Shown: positions 10,601 through 16,708 of the stretch, piece after piece
How the letters are laid out: every line of letters begins with the position of its first letter
Position numbering within the stretch: position 1 is the first letter of the stretch
Origin: a virus
Direction: 5' to 3' (one strand)
Virus record (IMG/VR): IMGVR_UViG_3300035150_000164
Coordinates: 1-64,000 of that record
Length of the DNA stretch: 64,000 nt
Translations under genes and position numbers: made by a program
The notes under the pieces: model-generated
Databases searched by the model: none
Seen by the model: only the letters and a program-made list of their open reading frames with translations
What the model was told of the DNA's origin: nothing

Positions 10601-10775
10601 AATCCTCCATCTCATCGCTAGCATCCCCAAATGCTTTCTTGAGATCTTTAATGACATCAACCTGATCATCCAATAGTTCGTTTATTTTATCCAGATTTTT
10701 AGCAGCAGAAGCAGACGCTTTTTTCATCCCAGCATCCGCTGCACCCATCTGAAAAGATATCCCAAGAAAACTCAT
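7620..10775 (-). CDS. Tail tape measure protein
   Basis: 1051 aa, the longest gene of the tail module. Residues 1-130 are charged and coiled-coil-like. The middle is a long helical region with Gly/Ala-rich hydrophobic stretches near 541-566 and 685-725, as in tape measure proteins that set tail length and cross the inner membrane. It directly follows the frameshifted chaperone pair, the conserved order in long-tailed phages. By the usual 0.15 nm per residue the tail would be near 155 nm. The ATG has no clear Shine-Dalgarno sequence; a palindrome ends 10 nt upstream. Confidence 0.9.
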   Translation of the reverse strand: MSFLGISFQMGAADAGMKKASASAAKNLDKINELLDDQVDVIKDLKKAFGDASDEMEDFGDESEKATKKAGRGFSELSGGVKKAMKSIQNRVMQFNVANIAQNMKTLTGESGNLTNSLEATMTSMMQTTKPIAAELNLSSNEMKKFAGRAAGMAYGMNTSADAVAHTMASIHVANKGAKDAMDALGMSTKDWVKVVQTTNVPMNYYTAILGDMTTSWGASPKEAAKMLDNLMAIGKVAGTGAGAIKNAKVQLDELGEVFKDLPPSMARSSKEIMSLMESSARMSGVFRQMGDTQEEAISKANTVARMFAEQAVHVEKALAIGDERALADNPLIKFLTQLGIGFDEARDIVLTGSKDTVMGMQRINDLYARFGDNASPQVQRALSGLSGALGEGSAGLSYLAQNTTKGTAALSEMARVSVKGAGALKQFGKDAYSSGLTLQDTYDRATLAFDNTIRSIARTQVKGLVKKQTSGMREAGKELRTLGSDKTWGPWVNMLSQFKQMGMGGLFSSLAQSTGVGAKGASKFGAKFGLITSTMKQLGDELGPVMQLVGMFGPLGVLGAGAVGISSLFAMDSGDRKKMLSPFSELFGKLKVGFGKVLGYLKVGFKNLVDSGVVSDIVDGLSKAFGYVVDIFPWQRFLEGVTFVVGKLAKSLSKLDWSPIIKGIVGSIKDVVGSILDGFGEAFGTGGQIGAAFVGLAALGGGSFMSVLSNPTTGIGAIALAAGVLLGKEVASHLSGGGVSGRGLGMAEGMLKWSKEDIRRGWAMDPNKMAKSVADIEKALKWETEEAWFPDIEAIKKMSSVLKTMKDIQSQVATENQTSNVREFSGGNLVEGLFGSSTMMTPEEAEGVLLGGQTTGDQFIEGISSSLEKGKDLVSDKLAEATSSATAHSPIEYGPLAGTGDANAAYRGGYFVMEQFANGITDSTDMIRIATENALDESVILSLDTYATKMRELASQRTFLADVAKSMVKDLTDVQIESDDTEANVNVKKSFKTAMSLPGLASVVLAITNEGASTRKMLKSILEENVRTTAAVLGKKTPVGSLTSEGIPAV

Positions 10776-10785
10776 GATTCTAAAA

Positions 10786-10799
10786 CGAACTCAAGTTCG
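10786..10799. repeat. 14-bp palindrome copy 2 (centre CA)
   Basis: CGAACTCAAGTTCG. It begins right after the stop codon of the chaperone second frame and ends 10 nt before the tape measure ATG, leaving no room for a normal ribosome site. Confidence 0.95.
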
Positions 10800-10994
10800 C
10801 TATCTCCTACGCCTAGGTACTGGTCTTTTTTGTTTCTGCCTAGCCTGAGCCTCTTTCTCCATCGTATATTTTTTATCTACAAATCTTCGCCTTCTTGAAT
10901 ATGGCATATTCATAACAGAGTCATAAGTCTGGCTTTGTCGCTCCATCAAAAAAAAGACCTCCTCCTCTAATGTTTCTTGGAGGCCGATGGGAAG
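10800..10994 (-). CDS. Tail assembly chaperone, T frame (reached by -1 frameshift)
   Basis: 64 codons in the -1 frame relative to the upstream gene, beginning at the slip site. The product would be residues 284-347 of a G-T fusion: LPIGLQETLEEEVFFL followed by a strongly basic tail ending RRRR. This frame has no well-placed start codon of its own: its first ATG (11033) lies deep inside the upstream frame. Placement right before the tape measure gene is the hallmark of the frameshifted T segment in lambda-like and T4-like tail chaperones. Confidence 0.8.
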   Translation of the reverse strand, partial: LPIGLQETLEEEVFFLMERQSQTYDSVMNMPYSRRRRFVDKKYTMEKEAQARQKQKRPVPRRRR

Positions 10995-11000
10995 AAAAAA
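10956..11000 (-). promoter_or_regulatory. Programmed -1 frameshift site T_TTT_TTC with stem
   Basis: On the minus strand codons GGT TTT TTC at 11002-10994 contain the slippery heptamer T TTT TTC. After an 8-nt spacer a stem follows: GGCCTCC (10985-10979) can pair with GGAGGTC (10962-10956) with one G-U. Slippage by -1 leads into the 64-codon T frame and gives a 347-aa fusion in place of the 291-aa product. Confidence 0.82.
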
Positions 11001-11842
11001 CCAGATTGCCCTACGTTCATCTCGCCTTCCCATTCATGCTGGCACTCATCACAGACATATTCAACTTTTGTATCTACAGAACCCTCTTCGGTTTCAAAAA
11101 TGTTCCTCAATGCAGATCTATCATTAATAGATAAATCTTTTAGTGCCAAAATAGCATTTTTGTACTTCTTACTACGATCTAATTTCACACCATTAATAGC
11201 ATCTACACGAGATAAAAGACCTAGTGTCAGTTGATCTCTCTTCTTTTTCGCCTGTGTCGTCAACCATTCCTCATCTTCTGTACGGATTACATGCCACTTA
11301 ACCTCTGTACCACTAGGTAGTGTATCAACTCTCTCCCTTGTCATTCTATCAGGCATCGGAATTATTTCAATTTCTGATAAATTCAGTGTCATATGCTGTT
11401 CTACATTACACTCAGGACACGTAACCTTGCAGTCATAATAATCACCTAGCGATATCCTCCTAATAGCAATTAAGATCGCCATTCTGTCACCTGCTGTAAG
11501 TTTATATGCAGCTTTTTTCAAAACACTCTTATCAGTTATACTACCAATACCCTCAAGACAATTCCCTATAACCATATTCAGTCTAGATACAATAGACCCC
11601 TTTCCTGCTAAAACATCCTCTTCATGCCCCCTCATCTCTCGAACAACAGACGTAGAATGCAACTCTCCCTCGTGTATATATCCAGCAGGAAGCTCAACAG
11701 CCAAACATCCCGGACCTACATCTAGAACATGCCCCTTCGTTCTATCTTGAATAATTTTCTCTTTCTTTCCAATAACTTCAACCGTTTCATGCTCTTCTTT
11801 CATCTTTTTCCTCATTAATTTCAGCAAGTTTTCGTTTTTCAC
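10967..11842 (-). CDS. Tail assembly chaperone, G frame (gp26-like family)
   Basis: 291 aa. The central part (RMAILIAIRRISLGDYYDC, then CPECNVEQHMTLNLSEIE) resembles the T4 gp26-type/tail-chaperone family found upstream of tape measures in myoviruses. Cys pairs CPEC (near 146) and CDEC (near 266) suggest bound zinc. The start is GTG at 11842 with GGAGGG just upstream. Near codon 283 ribosomes can slip into the T frame. The two products would coat the tape measure during tail assembly. It overlaps the ribbon-helix-helix gene by 56 nt. Confidence 0.82.
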   Translation of the reverse strand: MKNENLLKLMRKKMKEEHETVEVIGKKEKIIQDRTKGHVLDVGPGCLAVELPAGYIHEGELHSTSVVREMRGHEEDVLAGKGSIVSRLNMVIGNCLEGIGSITDKSVLKKAAYKLTAGDRMAILIAIRRISLGDYYDCKVTCPECNVEQHMTLNLSEIEIIPMPDRMTRERVDTLPSGTEVKWHVIRTEDEEWLTTQAKKKRDQLTLGLLSRVDAINGVKLDRSKKYKNAILALKDLSINDRSALRNIFETEEGSVDTKVEYVCDECQHEWEGEMNVGQSGFFFPSASKKH

Positions 11843-11969
11843 GAACCCTCCGCTCAGAAAATTCCAAAATCAACATTCGTACCACGTCGCTCACACTTCT
11901 ACCATCCTCATCACATTGATCTTGAAAACGCTTATAAATTCCACTACGTATCTCTACGTTTAGTCTCAT
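11787..11969 (-). CDS. Ribbon-helix-helix (Arc/CopG-type) DNA-binding protein
   Basis: 60 aa. An N-terminal beta strand (LNVEIRSGIYKRFQ) followed by helix-turn-helix-like DGRSVSDVVRMLILEF is the pattern of the ribbon-helix-helix fold, which binds palindromic operators as a dimer; a charged C-terminal tail follows. It opens the tail operon and a 26-bp inverted repeat touches its start codon, suggesting autoregulation. No good ribosome site is visible. It is also a candidate binder of the 14-bp palindromes found throughout the window, but nothing in the sequence proves it. Confidence 0.68.
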   Translation of the reverse strand: MRLNVEIRSGIYKRFQDQCDEDGRSVSDVVRMLILEFSERRVREKRKLAEINEEKDERRA

Positions 11970-11995
11970 GAGTAAATATTACTAGATACTTACTC
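11970..11995. promoter_or_regulatory. Inverted repeat abutting the RHH gene start (candidate operator)
   Basis: Arms GAGTAAATA (11970-11978) and TACTTACTC (11987-11995) are complementary apart from one position, around an 8-bp spacer. The repeat begins at the base next to the ATG. It could be the operator of the ribbon-helix-helix protein, or an RNA hairpin occluding its start. Confidence 0.55.
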
Positions 11996-12032
11996 AATTA
12001 GCTATTTTTTTCTATCTCATGTAATTTTTTTG

Positions 12033-12061
12033 TTGACAAACCTGTTTTTTAGCCATATCCT
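12033..12061 (+). promoter_or_regulatory. Sigma70-type promoter of plus-strand cassette, first
   Basis: TTGACA (12033-12038), 17-bp spacer, TATCCT (12056-12061). It is followed 12 nt later by a hairpin and then the ribosome site of the 75-aa gene. Confidence 0.75.
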
Positions 12062-12072
12062 ATATATAGATA

Positions 12073-12089
12073 GCCAACAAGATGTTGGC
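12073..12089 (+). promoter_or_regulatory. 5'-leader hairpin GCCAAC-aagat-GTTGGC
   Basis: Perfect 6-bp stem with a 5-nt loop located where the mRNA 5' end should be. The second cassette promoter has the same loop with a different but still perfect stem, so base pairing is conserved. Confidence 0.7.
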
Positions 12090-12106
12090 AAAAAAGGAGA
12101 AAAATC

Positions 12107-12334
12107 ATGATAGGCAGAACCAAAACGGTAACATGGGGAGAAGGTGGATGGAGAGCCGAAGTTATTGAAGATGATGACAACGGCAGTGGATTAGGAGACC
12201 ATACCAAAATCGGTTTTTGGTATGGAACAAGAGAAGAATGTAAAAAAATTGATCCATACAAAGTAAAGTTATACAAACCATTTTACAATGATACAGATCC
12301 TTTTGATCTGGCATGTGAAAGGAGATTTGACTAG
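12107..12334 (+). CDS. Hypothetical 75-aa protein, plus-strand cassette
   Basis: Begins [19 protein letters not shown] and has an AAGGAG ribosome site 7 nt before the ATG. Acidic, no membrane segment; [15 protein letters not shown] is the longest helical-looking part. It is the first gene of the only plus-strand cassette and has its own promoter and leader hairpin, so it is probably expressed early or independently of the structural operons. No family recognised. Confidence 0.75.
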   Translation: MIGRTKTVTWGEGGWRAEVIEDDDNGSGLGDHTKIGFWYGTREECKKIDPYKVKLYKPFYNDTDPFDLACERRFD

Positions 12335-12376
12335 AACGGACAATCTCTTCCTACCTATTTTTTCACCACTTTTTTG

Positions 12377-12405
12377 TTGACAAACCACTTTTTGAGTTAT
12401 ATTAT
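12377..12405 (+). promoter_or_regulatory. Sigma70-type promoter of plus-strand cassette, second
   Basis: TTGACA (12377-12382), 17-bp spacer, TATTAT (12400-12405). Its upstream T-rich stretch and the TTGACAAACC start match the first cassette promoter. Confidence 0.78.
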
Positions 12406-12418
12406 CTATATATAAATA

Positions 12419-12435
12419 CTCAACAAGATGTTGAG
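12419..12435 (+). promoter_or_regulatory. 5'-leader hairpin CTCAAC-aagat-GTTGAG
   Basis: Perfect 6-bp stem, loop AAGAT identical to the hairpin at 12073-12089 but with two compensatory base-pair changes in the outer stem. It lies between promoter and ribosome site of the pentapeptide-repeat gene. Confidence 0.7.
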
Positions 12436-12450
12436 AAAAGGAGAAATATA

Positions 12451-12873
12451 ATGACAAGAGAAGAAGTGATTACCATTGTATCAATGGCAAGAGAAGAAAA
12501 CAAACAACCTAATCTAAGCGGAACGGACCTGCGTGGGGTTAACCTGCGTGGGGCTAACCTTAGTGGAGCTAACATGCGTGGGACTGACCTGCGTGGGGTT
12601 AACCTGCGTTGGGCTAACCTGAGTTGGGCTGACCTGAATGGAGCTAACCTGCGTGGGGCTGACCTGCATGGAGCTAATTTAGATTTTTCTTGTCTTCCTC
12701 TCTGGTGTGGAGGACAAAATGCTAAAATTGATCAAAAACTAGCAAAACAATTCCTCGCTCATGCCCTATCATTCGTCATCGACGAAGATGATGAATACAA
12801 TAGACTCAAAAAAGAAGCAAAAACATATTGCTCAGAATCACATATAGCCAATCATTTGGATTGGCTCAAATAA
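12451..12873 (+). CDS. Pentapeptide-repeat protein
   Basis: 140 aa. Residues about 22-77 are eleven or so tandem A(D/N)LxG pentapeptides ([19 protein letters not shown] and similar), which fold as a right-handed quadrilateral beta-helix. The C-terminal 60 residues are different and acidic, with Cys and His. DNA-mimicking members of this family (Qnr, MfpA) protect gyrase; others have no known role. The repeat region is short, so gyrase protection is only one possibility. The ribosome site AAGGAG is 7 nt upstream. Confidence 0.88.
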   Translation: MTREEVITIVSMAREENKQPNLSGTDLRGVNLRGANLSGANMRGTDLRGVNLRWANLSWADLNGANLRGADLHGANLDFSCLPLWCGGQNAKIDQKLAKQFLAHALSFVIDEDDEYNRLKKEAKTYCSESHIANHLDWLK

Positions 12874-12895
12874 AATATGTAAAAGGAGAAACAAA

Positions 12896-13102
12896 ATGAA
12901 GCCAATGTTTATACTAAAGCATGGAAATAAGTACGTCGCAATAGACCATTCAAGTGGTGGTTACCCATATTTAGTCGATAGGTTTGATATGGCTTTCATT
13001 TGGATTGATATTAACTCTTTAAGAGCGTATCAAAAAATGTTTCCCAAATATGTTGCATATCAAATAGAAGTAAAAGAAAAACCAATAAAGGATACAAAAT
13101 AA
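12896..13102 (+). CDS. Hypothetical 68-aa protein, plus-strand cassette
   Basis: MKPMFILKHGNKYVAIDHSSGGYPY, then helical with aromatic residues. AAGGAG lies 7 nt before the ATG and the gap to the pentapeptide gene is 22 nt, so both share a transcript. Family not recognised. Confidence 0.72.
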   Translation: MKPMFILKHGNKYVAIDHSSGGYPYLVDRFDMAFIWIDINSLRAYQKMFPKYVAYQIEVKEKPIKDTK

Positions 13103-13138
13103 AATTGAAACAAAAACTTCAATTCAGATGTGAATACG

Positions 13139-13237
13139 ATGGAAGTCAATGAATGCTATCTCAACGGACTAGCCATTTTCCATATGCTTAACAAGGATGG
13201 TATCAAATACCAGCAGGAAGGATCTAACAATGAATAA
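13139..13237 (+). CDS. Possible 32-aa protein
   Basis: A short frame (MEVNECYLNGLAIFHMLN...) fills the gap between two cassette genes and overlaps the start of the next by 8 nt. GTG at 13130 is an alternative start. No ribosome site is visible, so it may be the remnant of a longer gene. Confidence 0.3.
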   Translation: MEVNECYLNGLAIFHMLNKDGIKYQQEGSNNE

Positions 13238-13412
13238 TCAACTAAAAAACAAAAACCCATGGGAAAAAATATACGAAGACCAAGAATCGTCAACAAAAAA
13301 GATGAAAGTAAAAGACGGGTGGATCGTTAAATATGAAACATGGAATTTAGAAGGGAATATTTCATCAAGTCTCGTATTCGTACGAGATATAGAACATCTT
13401 TGGAATCCATAA
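13230..13412 (+). CDS. Hypothetical 60-aa protein, plus-strand cassette
   Basis: The ATG at 13230 is chosen because AGGAAGGA lies 7 nt upstream; an upstream in-frame ATG has no such site. The product MNNQLKNKNPWEKIYEDQ... is charged and soluble. Last gene of the plus-strand cassette; its stop is 11 nt from the convergent zincin gene and no terminator hairpin is seen between them. Confidence 0.65.
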   Translation: MNNQLKNKNPWEKIYEDQESSTKKMKVKDGWIVKYETWNLEGNISSSLVFVRDIEHLWNP

Positions 13413-13422
13413 AATAAACCGG

Positions 13423-14130
13423 CTAGCCAAGATCAGACATAATTCCTTGCCATAATTGATAAAGCCTCTTTTCAAATTTCTTCTTATTTTTAGTGTTCAG
13501 ATTCTTCAAGAAATCCTGATTCCATACTTTCATCCTAAGCATATTCTCCTTGAATTCCTTAAAACTACCGTCGCCAAATACCTTCTTCCACCTGTCAGCA
13601 GCATGCAACATCGGATTATTTGCCATCCCCTCGACAGAACTCGCACCCTCCTGCCAAAACGCATTCCACTCTGATGGATGATTATAATAAGCACTAGCCA
13701 TCGTCGGATCAACGTCCTTTCCCTTGCCTCGTCCTGGATCAAAGTAATGGATCATCTCATGAACTATAAGACTTTTATGCGTCCTAGTATCTATTCCTGT
13801 TGTGTCCCAAGCACCCCTCAGAACTGGTAAAACCAACACGTCCTTACCCGAGGATCTATGAGTACCCAATCCGCCTGTAATACCTTTTCCTTTTGCACCA
13901 ACAGGTAAATACATTACAAATAGATTGTCAGCACCTTCTCCTGACCAAAATTTTCCGGCCTCTATAACAAATCCTCCACCACTAATCCTCTTCAACTTGT
14001 CAACGTTTTTAGATACATACGAAACAAGCGCAGAATGAAATTTCATGGCATTTTCCCTAGCATCCCTATCCCTAGAAAATGTAGCTTCAGACAAACCCTC
14101 TAATCTACATATTAATGCTCTCATTGTCAT
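13423..14130 (-). CDS. Zincin-type metallopeptidase-like protein
   Basis: 235 aa. HEMIHYFD at residues 124-131 has the HExxH zinc site with a following Asp, and HPSEWNAFWQEG about 25 residues later can supply the third ligand Glu (154). The motif order fits zinc-dependent peptidases of the HExxHxxD type. No signal peptide. It lies at the downstream end of the lipoprotein/adhesin cluster, convergent with the plus-strand cassette. A structural-protein protease or a host-directed enzyme are both possible. Its ATG overlaps the stop of a 15-codon frame. Confidence 0.68.
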   Translation of the reverse strand: MTMRALICRLEGLSEATFSRDRDARENAMKFHSALVSYVSKNVDKLKRISGGGFVIEAGKFWSGEGADNLFVMYLPVGAKGKGITGGLGTHRSSGKDVLVLPVLRGAWDTTGIDTRTHKSLIVHEMIHYFDPGRGKGKDVDPTMASAYYNHPSEWNAFWQEGASSVEGMANNPMLHAADRWKKVFGDGSFKEFKENMLRMKVWNQDFLKNLNTKNKKKFEKRLYQLWQGIMSDLG

Positions 14131-14174
14131 GATCCGTATCTAATACCCATGACATCGCTGATAATACTATTCAT
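14127..14174 (-). CDS. Possible 15-aa leader peptide
   Basis: MNSIISDVMGIRYGS; the TGA overlaps the ATG of the zincin gene (ATGA). No ribosome site is evident. Listed because the overlap is the arrangement used elsewhere in this window; chance is not excluded. The rest of the 165-nt gap holds nothing I recognise. Confidence 0.2.
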   Translation of the reverse strand: MNSIISDVMGIRYGS

Positions 14175-14295
14175 GGTTACAGTCGTCTGAGTAGTTTGAG
14201 TAGTAGGTCTCCACACTCTGCAGCTCGGTCAAGTTCCCGTTGTAGGTCTCAGTTAGATACCGGCATGTAAATGGTCAATCCTGCACACAATCATC

Positions 14296-14841
14296 TTAGA
14301 TGCAATCATCCGGCTCTATGTTGTCACAGTAGTCTTCCATTGCATCCTCCCAACCAGGTCCCCAGTTACTGACATCTACTTCGATATCCTCCGGATCAAC
14401 AGACGAGTCAGCGGCAAATGGATACCAATAGCTACTATAATACAGATAGGATGTCATGTCATAAGGCTGATTTACGGAACCGGTCTGTATAAACGCAACG
14501 AAATCATCTCCAGTAGGGTCTCCATCGTCACGAGCCAGTGCCTTCCCCTTGGATCCATTCATCCTGCAAATCTCAGGATACCCCCAGAGATTACACTCAA
14601 TTACGGCAAGTTTATTGACACCAACATCAATAGCAAAAAATGGCTTTGCGTACTTAGTTCCACCATCATCTTCACCACTCTGAACTACCTCACCACCGAG
14701 AACAGCATCAATTAGCGCATCCTGTTCATCGCTAGTATTTGAATCGCAGGAAGAAAACGACACTAAGAGGAGAACTAATAAAATTCCCCATACAGATCCC
14801 ATTATGGACATTACCTTGTTTGCAAAATAAAAGTTTTTCAT
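14296..14841 (-). CDS. Secreted or lipid-anchored protein, paralogue of 14895-15518
   Basis: 181 aa. An N-terminal hydrophobic segment (VWGILLVLLLVSF) is followed by SSC, a weak lipobox (Phe at -3). The mature part is acidic. A block near residues 85-103, WGYPEICRMNGSKGKALAR, matches FGVPECTRLDGTKGRAIVR in the next upstream gene, so the two are paralogues. Phage lipoproteins commonly block superinfection or receptors; no specific family is recognised here. Confidence 0.7.
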   Translation of the reverse strand: MKNFYFANKVMSIMGSVWGILLVLLLVSFSSCDSNTSDEQDALIDAVLGGEVVQSGEDDGGTKYAKPFFAIDVGVNKLAVIECNLWGYPEICRMNGSKGKALARDDGDPTGDDFVAFIQTGSVNQPYDMTSYLYYSSYWYPFAADSSVDPEDIEVDVSNWGPGWEDAMEDYCDNIEPDDCI

Positions 14842-14894
14842 TTTTCACCACCTTTAGGTTAATGGACCTTTGTCCACCAGTTCAGATACATTTA

Positions 14895-15518
14895 TCAAAC
14901 TCCCCCGTCCGCTCCGCCCTCGTCCTGGTGGCATAAATGCGGGTTCTTTTCCTGGCACCACCCAAGACGCTTGCCATGGTAAGACGGATGCCCCGCCCAT
15001 CGGTCAATCTGATTTTGTATTCTATTCCGCAACTGATTTCGGTCCGACGAAACATCATCTACAGGTGAGTACGGACCTTCTAAGCAATAGGTTACTCCTC
15101 CTATATCGCCAGGCCATGCATCGCTTTCATCTTCCCAGTATATCGTAAAATCGTCGTCTACTACTCTGACGATTGCGCGGCCCTTTGTCCCGTCAAGGCG
15201 AGTGCATTCCGGAACACCGAAGCACCCAGTTGTAAGGGGATTCTTTATTTGAACAATCCCCTTATCTGCCTGCACCCTTTCCGCGAGGGTGGCGTTATAG
15301 TCCATGACCCCAGTATAATGAAATGTCCCGGTATACCGACCAGCGACGATCCCATTGTCAACTATCACCTCTTTTTCAACAACAGTAACGACCCGCTGGT
15401 CTAATATCGCGTTCCGAATCCAGCTGTCATCGCACTCTTTCTCTGGCTCGCACGCCAGAACCAATAATGACAGCAGCATCATCATGAACAACCCGAGTGC
15501 CTGTGAAATTTTCAACAT
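14895..15518 (-). CDS. Lipoprotein, paralogue of 14296-14841
   Basis: 207 aa. The signal peptide MLKISQALGLFMMMLLSLLVLAC ends in a good lipobox with the anchor Cys at about residue 23. The mature part shares the (F/W)GxPExxRxxGxKGxAxxR block with its neighbour. GGAAG lies 6-8 nt before the ATG. Codons here are more GC-rich than in the flanking structural genes, suggesting recent acquisition. Probable site: the outer membrane of a Gram-negative host. Role, for example superinfection exclusion, is inferred only. Confidence 0.75.
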   Translation of the reverse strand: MLKISQALGLFMMMLLSLLVLACEPEKECDDSWIRNAILDQRVVTVVEKEVIVDNGIVAGRYTGTFHYTGVMDYNATLAERVQADKGIVQIKNPLTTGCFGVPECTRLDGTKGRAIVRVVDDDFTIYWEDESDAWPGDIGGVTYCLEGPYSPVDDVSSDRNQLRNRIQNQIDRWAGHPSYHGKRLGWCQEKNPHLCHQDEGGADGGV

Positions 15519-15855
15519 TCTTTCTTCCTTTCAATTTCTGGTGGGTTGGCGTTTTTGCCTCCACCGTTGTTTTAACAGCCGTGATAGAATCTCCAGCGTA
15601 GATATCTCGCTCGTGGTTCGGAGAGATGTAGGTTACCGTACACGGCCCTGTTGGTGTCCCGGCACCATCTCCATTGAGACGCTCAATCGGCTCTCCATCG
15701 GCGCCAATTCCGTCGACGCATTCTACTAGTAGACCTGTCGCCTTGTCCACCTCTGACCATTTCATGACAACGTACCGCCCGAGTTGGTGACCAACAATCA
15801 CCGTAACCCCGGCCGTCCTTGCTTCGTCATGCATTTTTTTGTTTTTGTGTACCAT
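15427..15855 (-). CDS. Hypothetical 142-aa protein
   Basis: The frame begins MVHKNKKMHDEARTAGVTVIVG and overlaps the lipoprotein start by 92 nt, longer than other overlaps here, so the C-terminal 30 residues are doubtful as conserved sequence. It has regular beta-type segments (CTVTYISPNHERDIYAGDSI) and no membrane segment. GC-rich like its neighbours. No family recognised. Confidence 0.5.
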   Translation of the reverse strand: MVHKNKKMHDEARTAGVTVIVGHQLGRYVVMKWSEVDKATGLLVECVDGIGADGEPIERLNGDGAGTPTGPCTVTYISPNHERDIYAGDSITAVKTTVEAKTPTHQKLKGRKNVENFTGTRVVHDDAAVIIGSGVRARERVR

Positions 15856-15868
15856 GTCTATGTGCCAT

Positions 15869-16708
15869 CTACTCGTTTATCTGTAGGGTGTTCAATCCGA
15901 CCGTTACGAACCACGCAACAGCGGCGTCAGATGCCGACGAGCGTGCCGGGTTCGTACCATCGAGGTATGTCGTGGTGTTTCGCCACTCCGCGTACCCAAC
16001 AGACAAATCAATCATCACCTGATCTACTTCACCGGAAGTGGTTAATGCAGAGTCCAATTTATACCGACCGGTTGTTTTAGTAGCCCAAGTGTAACCAGAA
16101 TAACTAATTGGGTTAGAAGTAAGTATCAATAAACGATTAAGGGAAGTATTGCCGACTATAGGAGAAATATCTGATATATTATTACCAGAAATATACAAAT
16201 AAGGCATTGGGTGCCCACTAACAGGTGTTAAATCTACAATATTGTTATTGTATAAATAGCATTCGGTAATCGTCAACGTACTTGCTAATGATTGTATATT
16301 TACAATGTCGTTATTGGAAAATTCTAAAATACTTACTGATGTTTTTGATAAATCAAACGAAGTTATGTTATTTCCATAGTAAGCTAACGCCCATTCTATA
16401 TCTAATAAATCACCTGTTATAGTTATAGTCTTTTCAACACCAGATGAATATGTATGATTCGCTGGAACATTAGTACTGGACCCCAGAAGAGTAATTTCAC
16501 TTGGCGCGCCCCCATCCCCCCAATCAAACGTCAGCTTGGCTTGATCTGTACCACGCCAGTTCGAAGTAAACGTCCCATCCTTGGTAGTCGTGATCGTCGC
16601 GGTAGGAACAGTAACTCCACCTATAAGAATGCCATCAGCATAAACCCTATTACCAGGACTACCTGTCCCACTAATTAGTATACCATCGGCATAAATACGG
16701 TTACTCAT
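15869..16708 (-). CDS. PKD-like plus leucine-rich-repeat virion protein
   Basis: 279 aa. The N-terminus repeats NRIYADGILISG and NRVYADGILIGG. Residues about 45-95 look like a PKD/Ig-like domain (LTFDWGDGGAP ... HTYSSG). Residues about 110-200 are short leucine-rich-type repeats with N-x-I/L steps (YLYNNNIVDLTPVSG, YLYISGNNISDISPIVG). Such proteins bind surfaces, so a receptor-binding or decoration role is likely. It overlaps the next gene by 8 nt. Confidence 0.65.
   Translation of the reverse strand: MSNRIYADGILISGTGSPGNRVYADGILIGGVTVPTATITTTKDGTFTSNWRGTDQAKLTFDWGDGGAPSEITLLGSSTNVPANHTYSSGVEKTITITGDLLDIEWALAYYGNNITSFDLSKTSVSILEFSNNDIVNIQSLASTLTITECYLYNNNIVDLTPVSGHPMPYLYISGNNISDISPIVGNTSLNRLLILTSNPISYSGYTWATKTTGRYKLDSALTTSGEVDQVMIDLSVGYAEWRNTTTYLDGTNPARSSASDAAVAWFVTVGLNTLQINE

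Noticed and set aside
16503-16510. AscI site GGCGCGCC as a cloning scar (also 23902)
   Set aside because: Both copies are inside coding frames and have no flanking vector-like sequence, so they are ordinary sequence.
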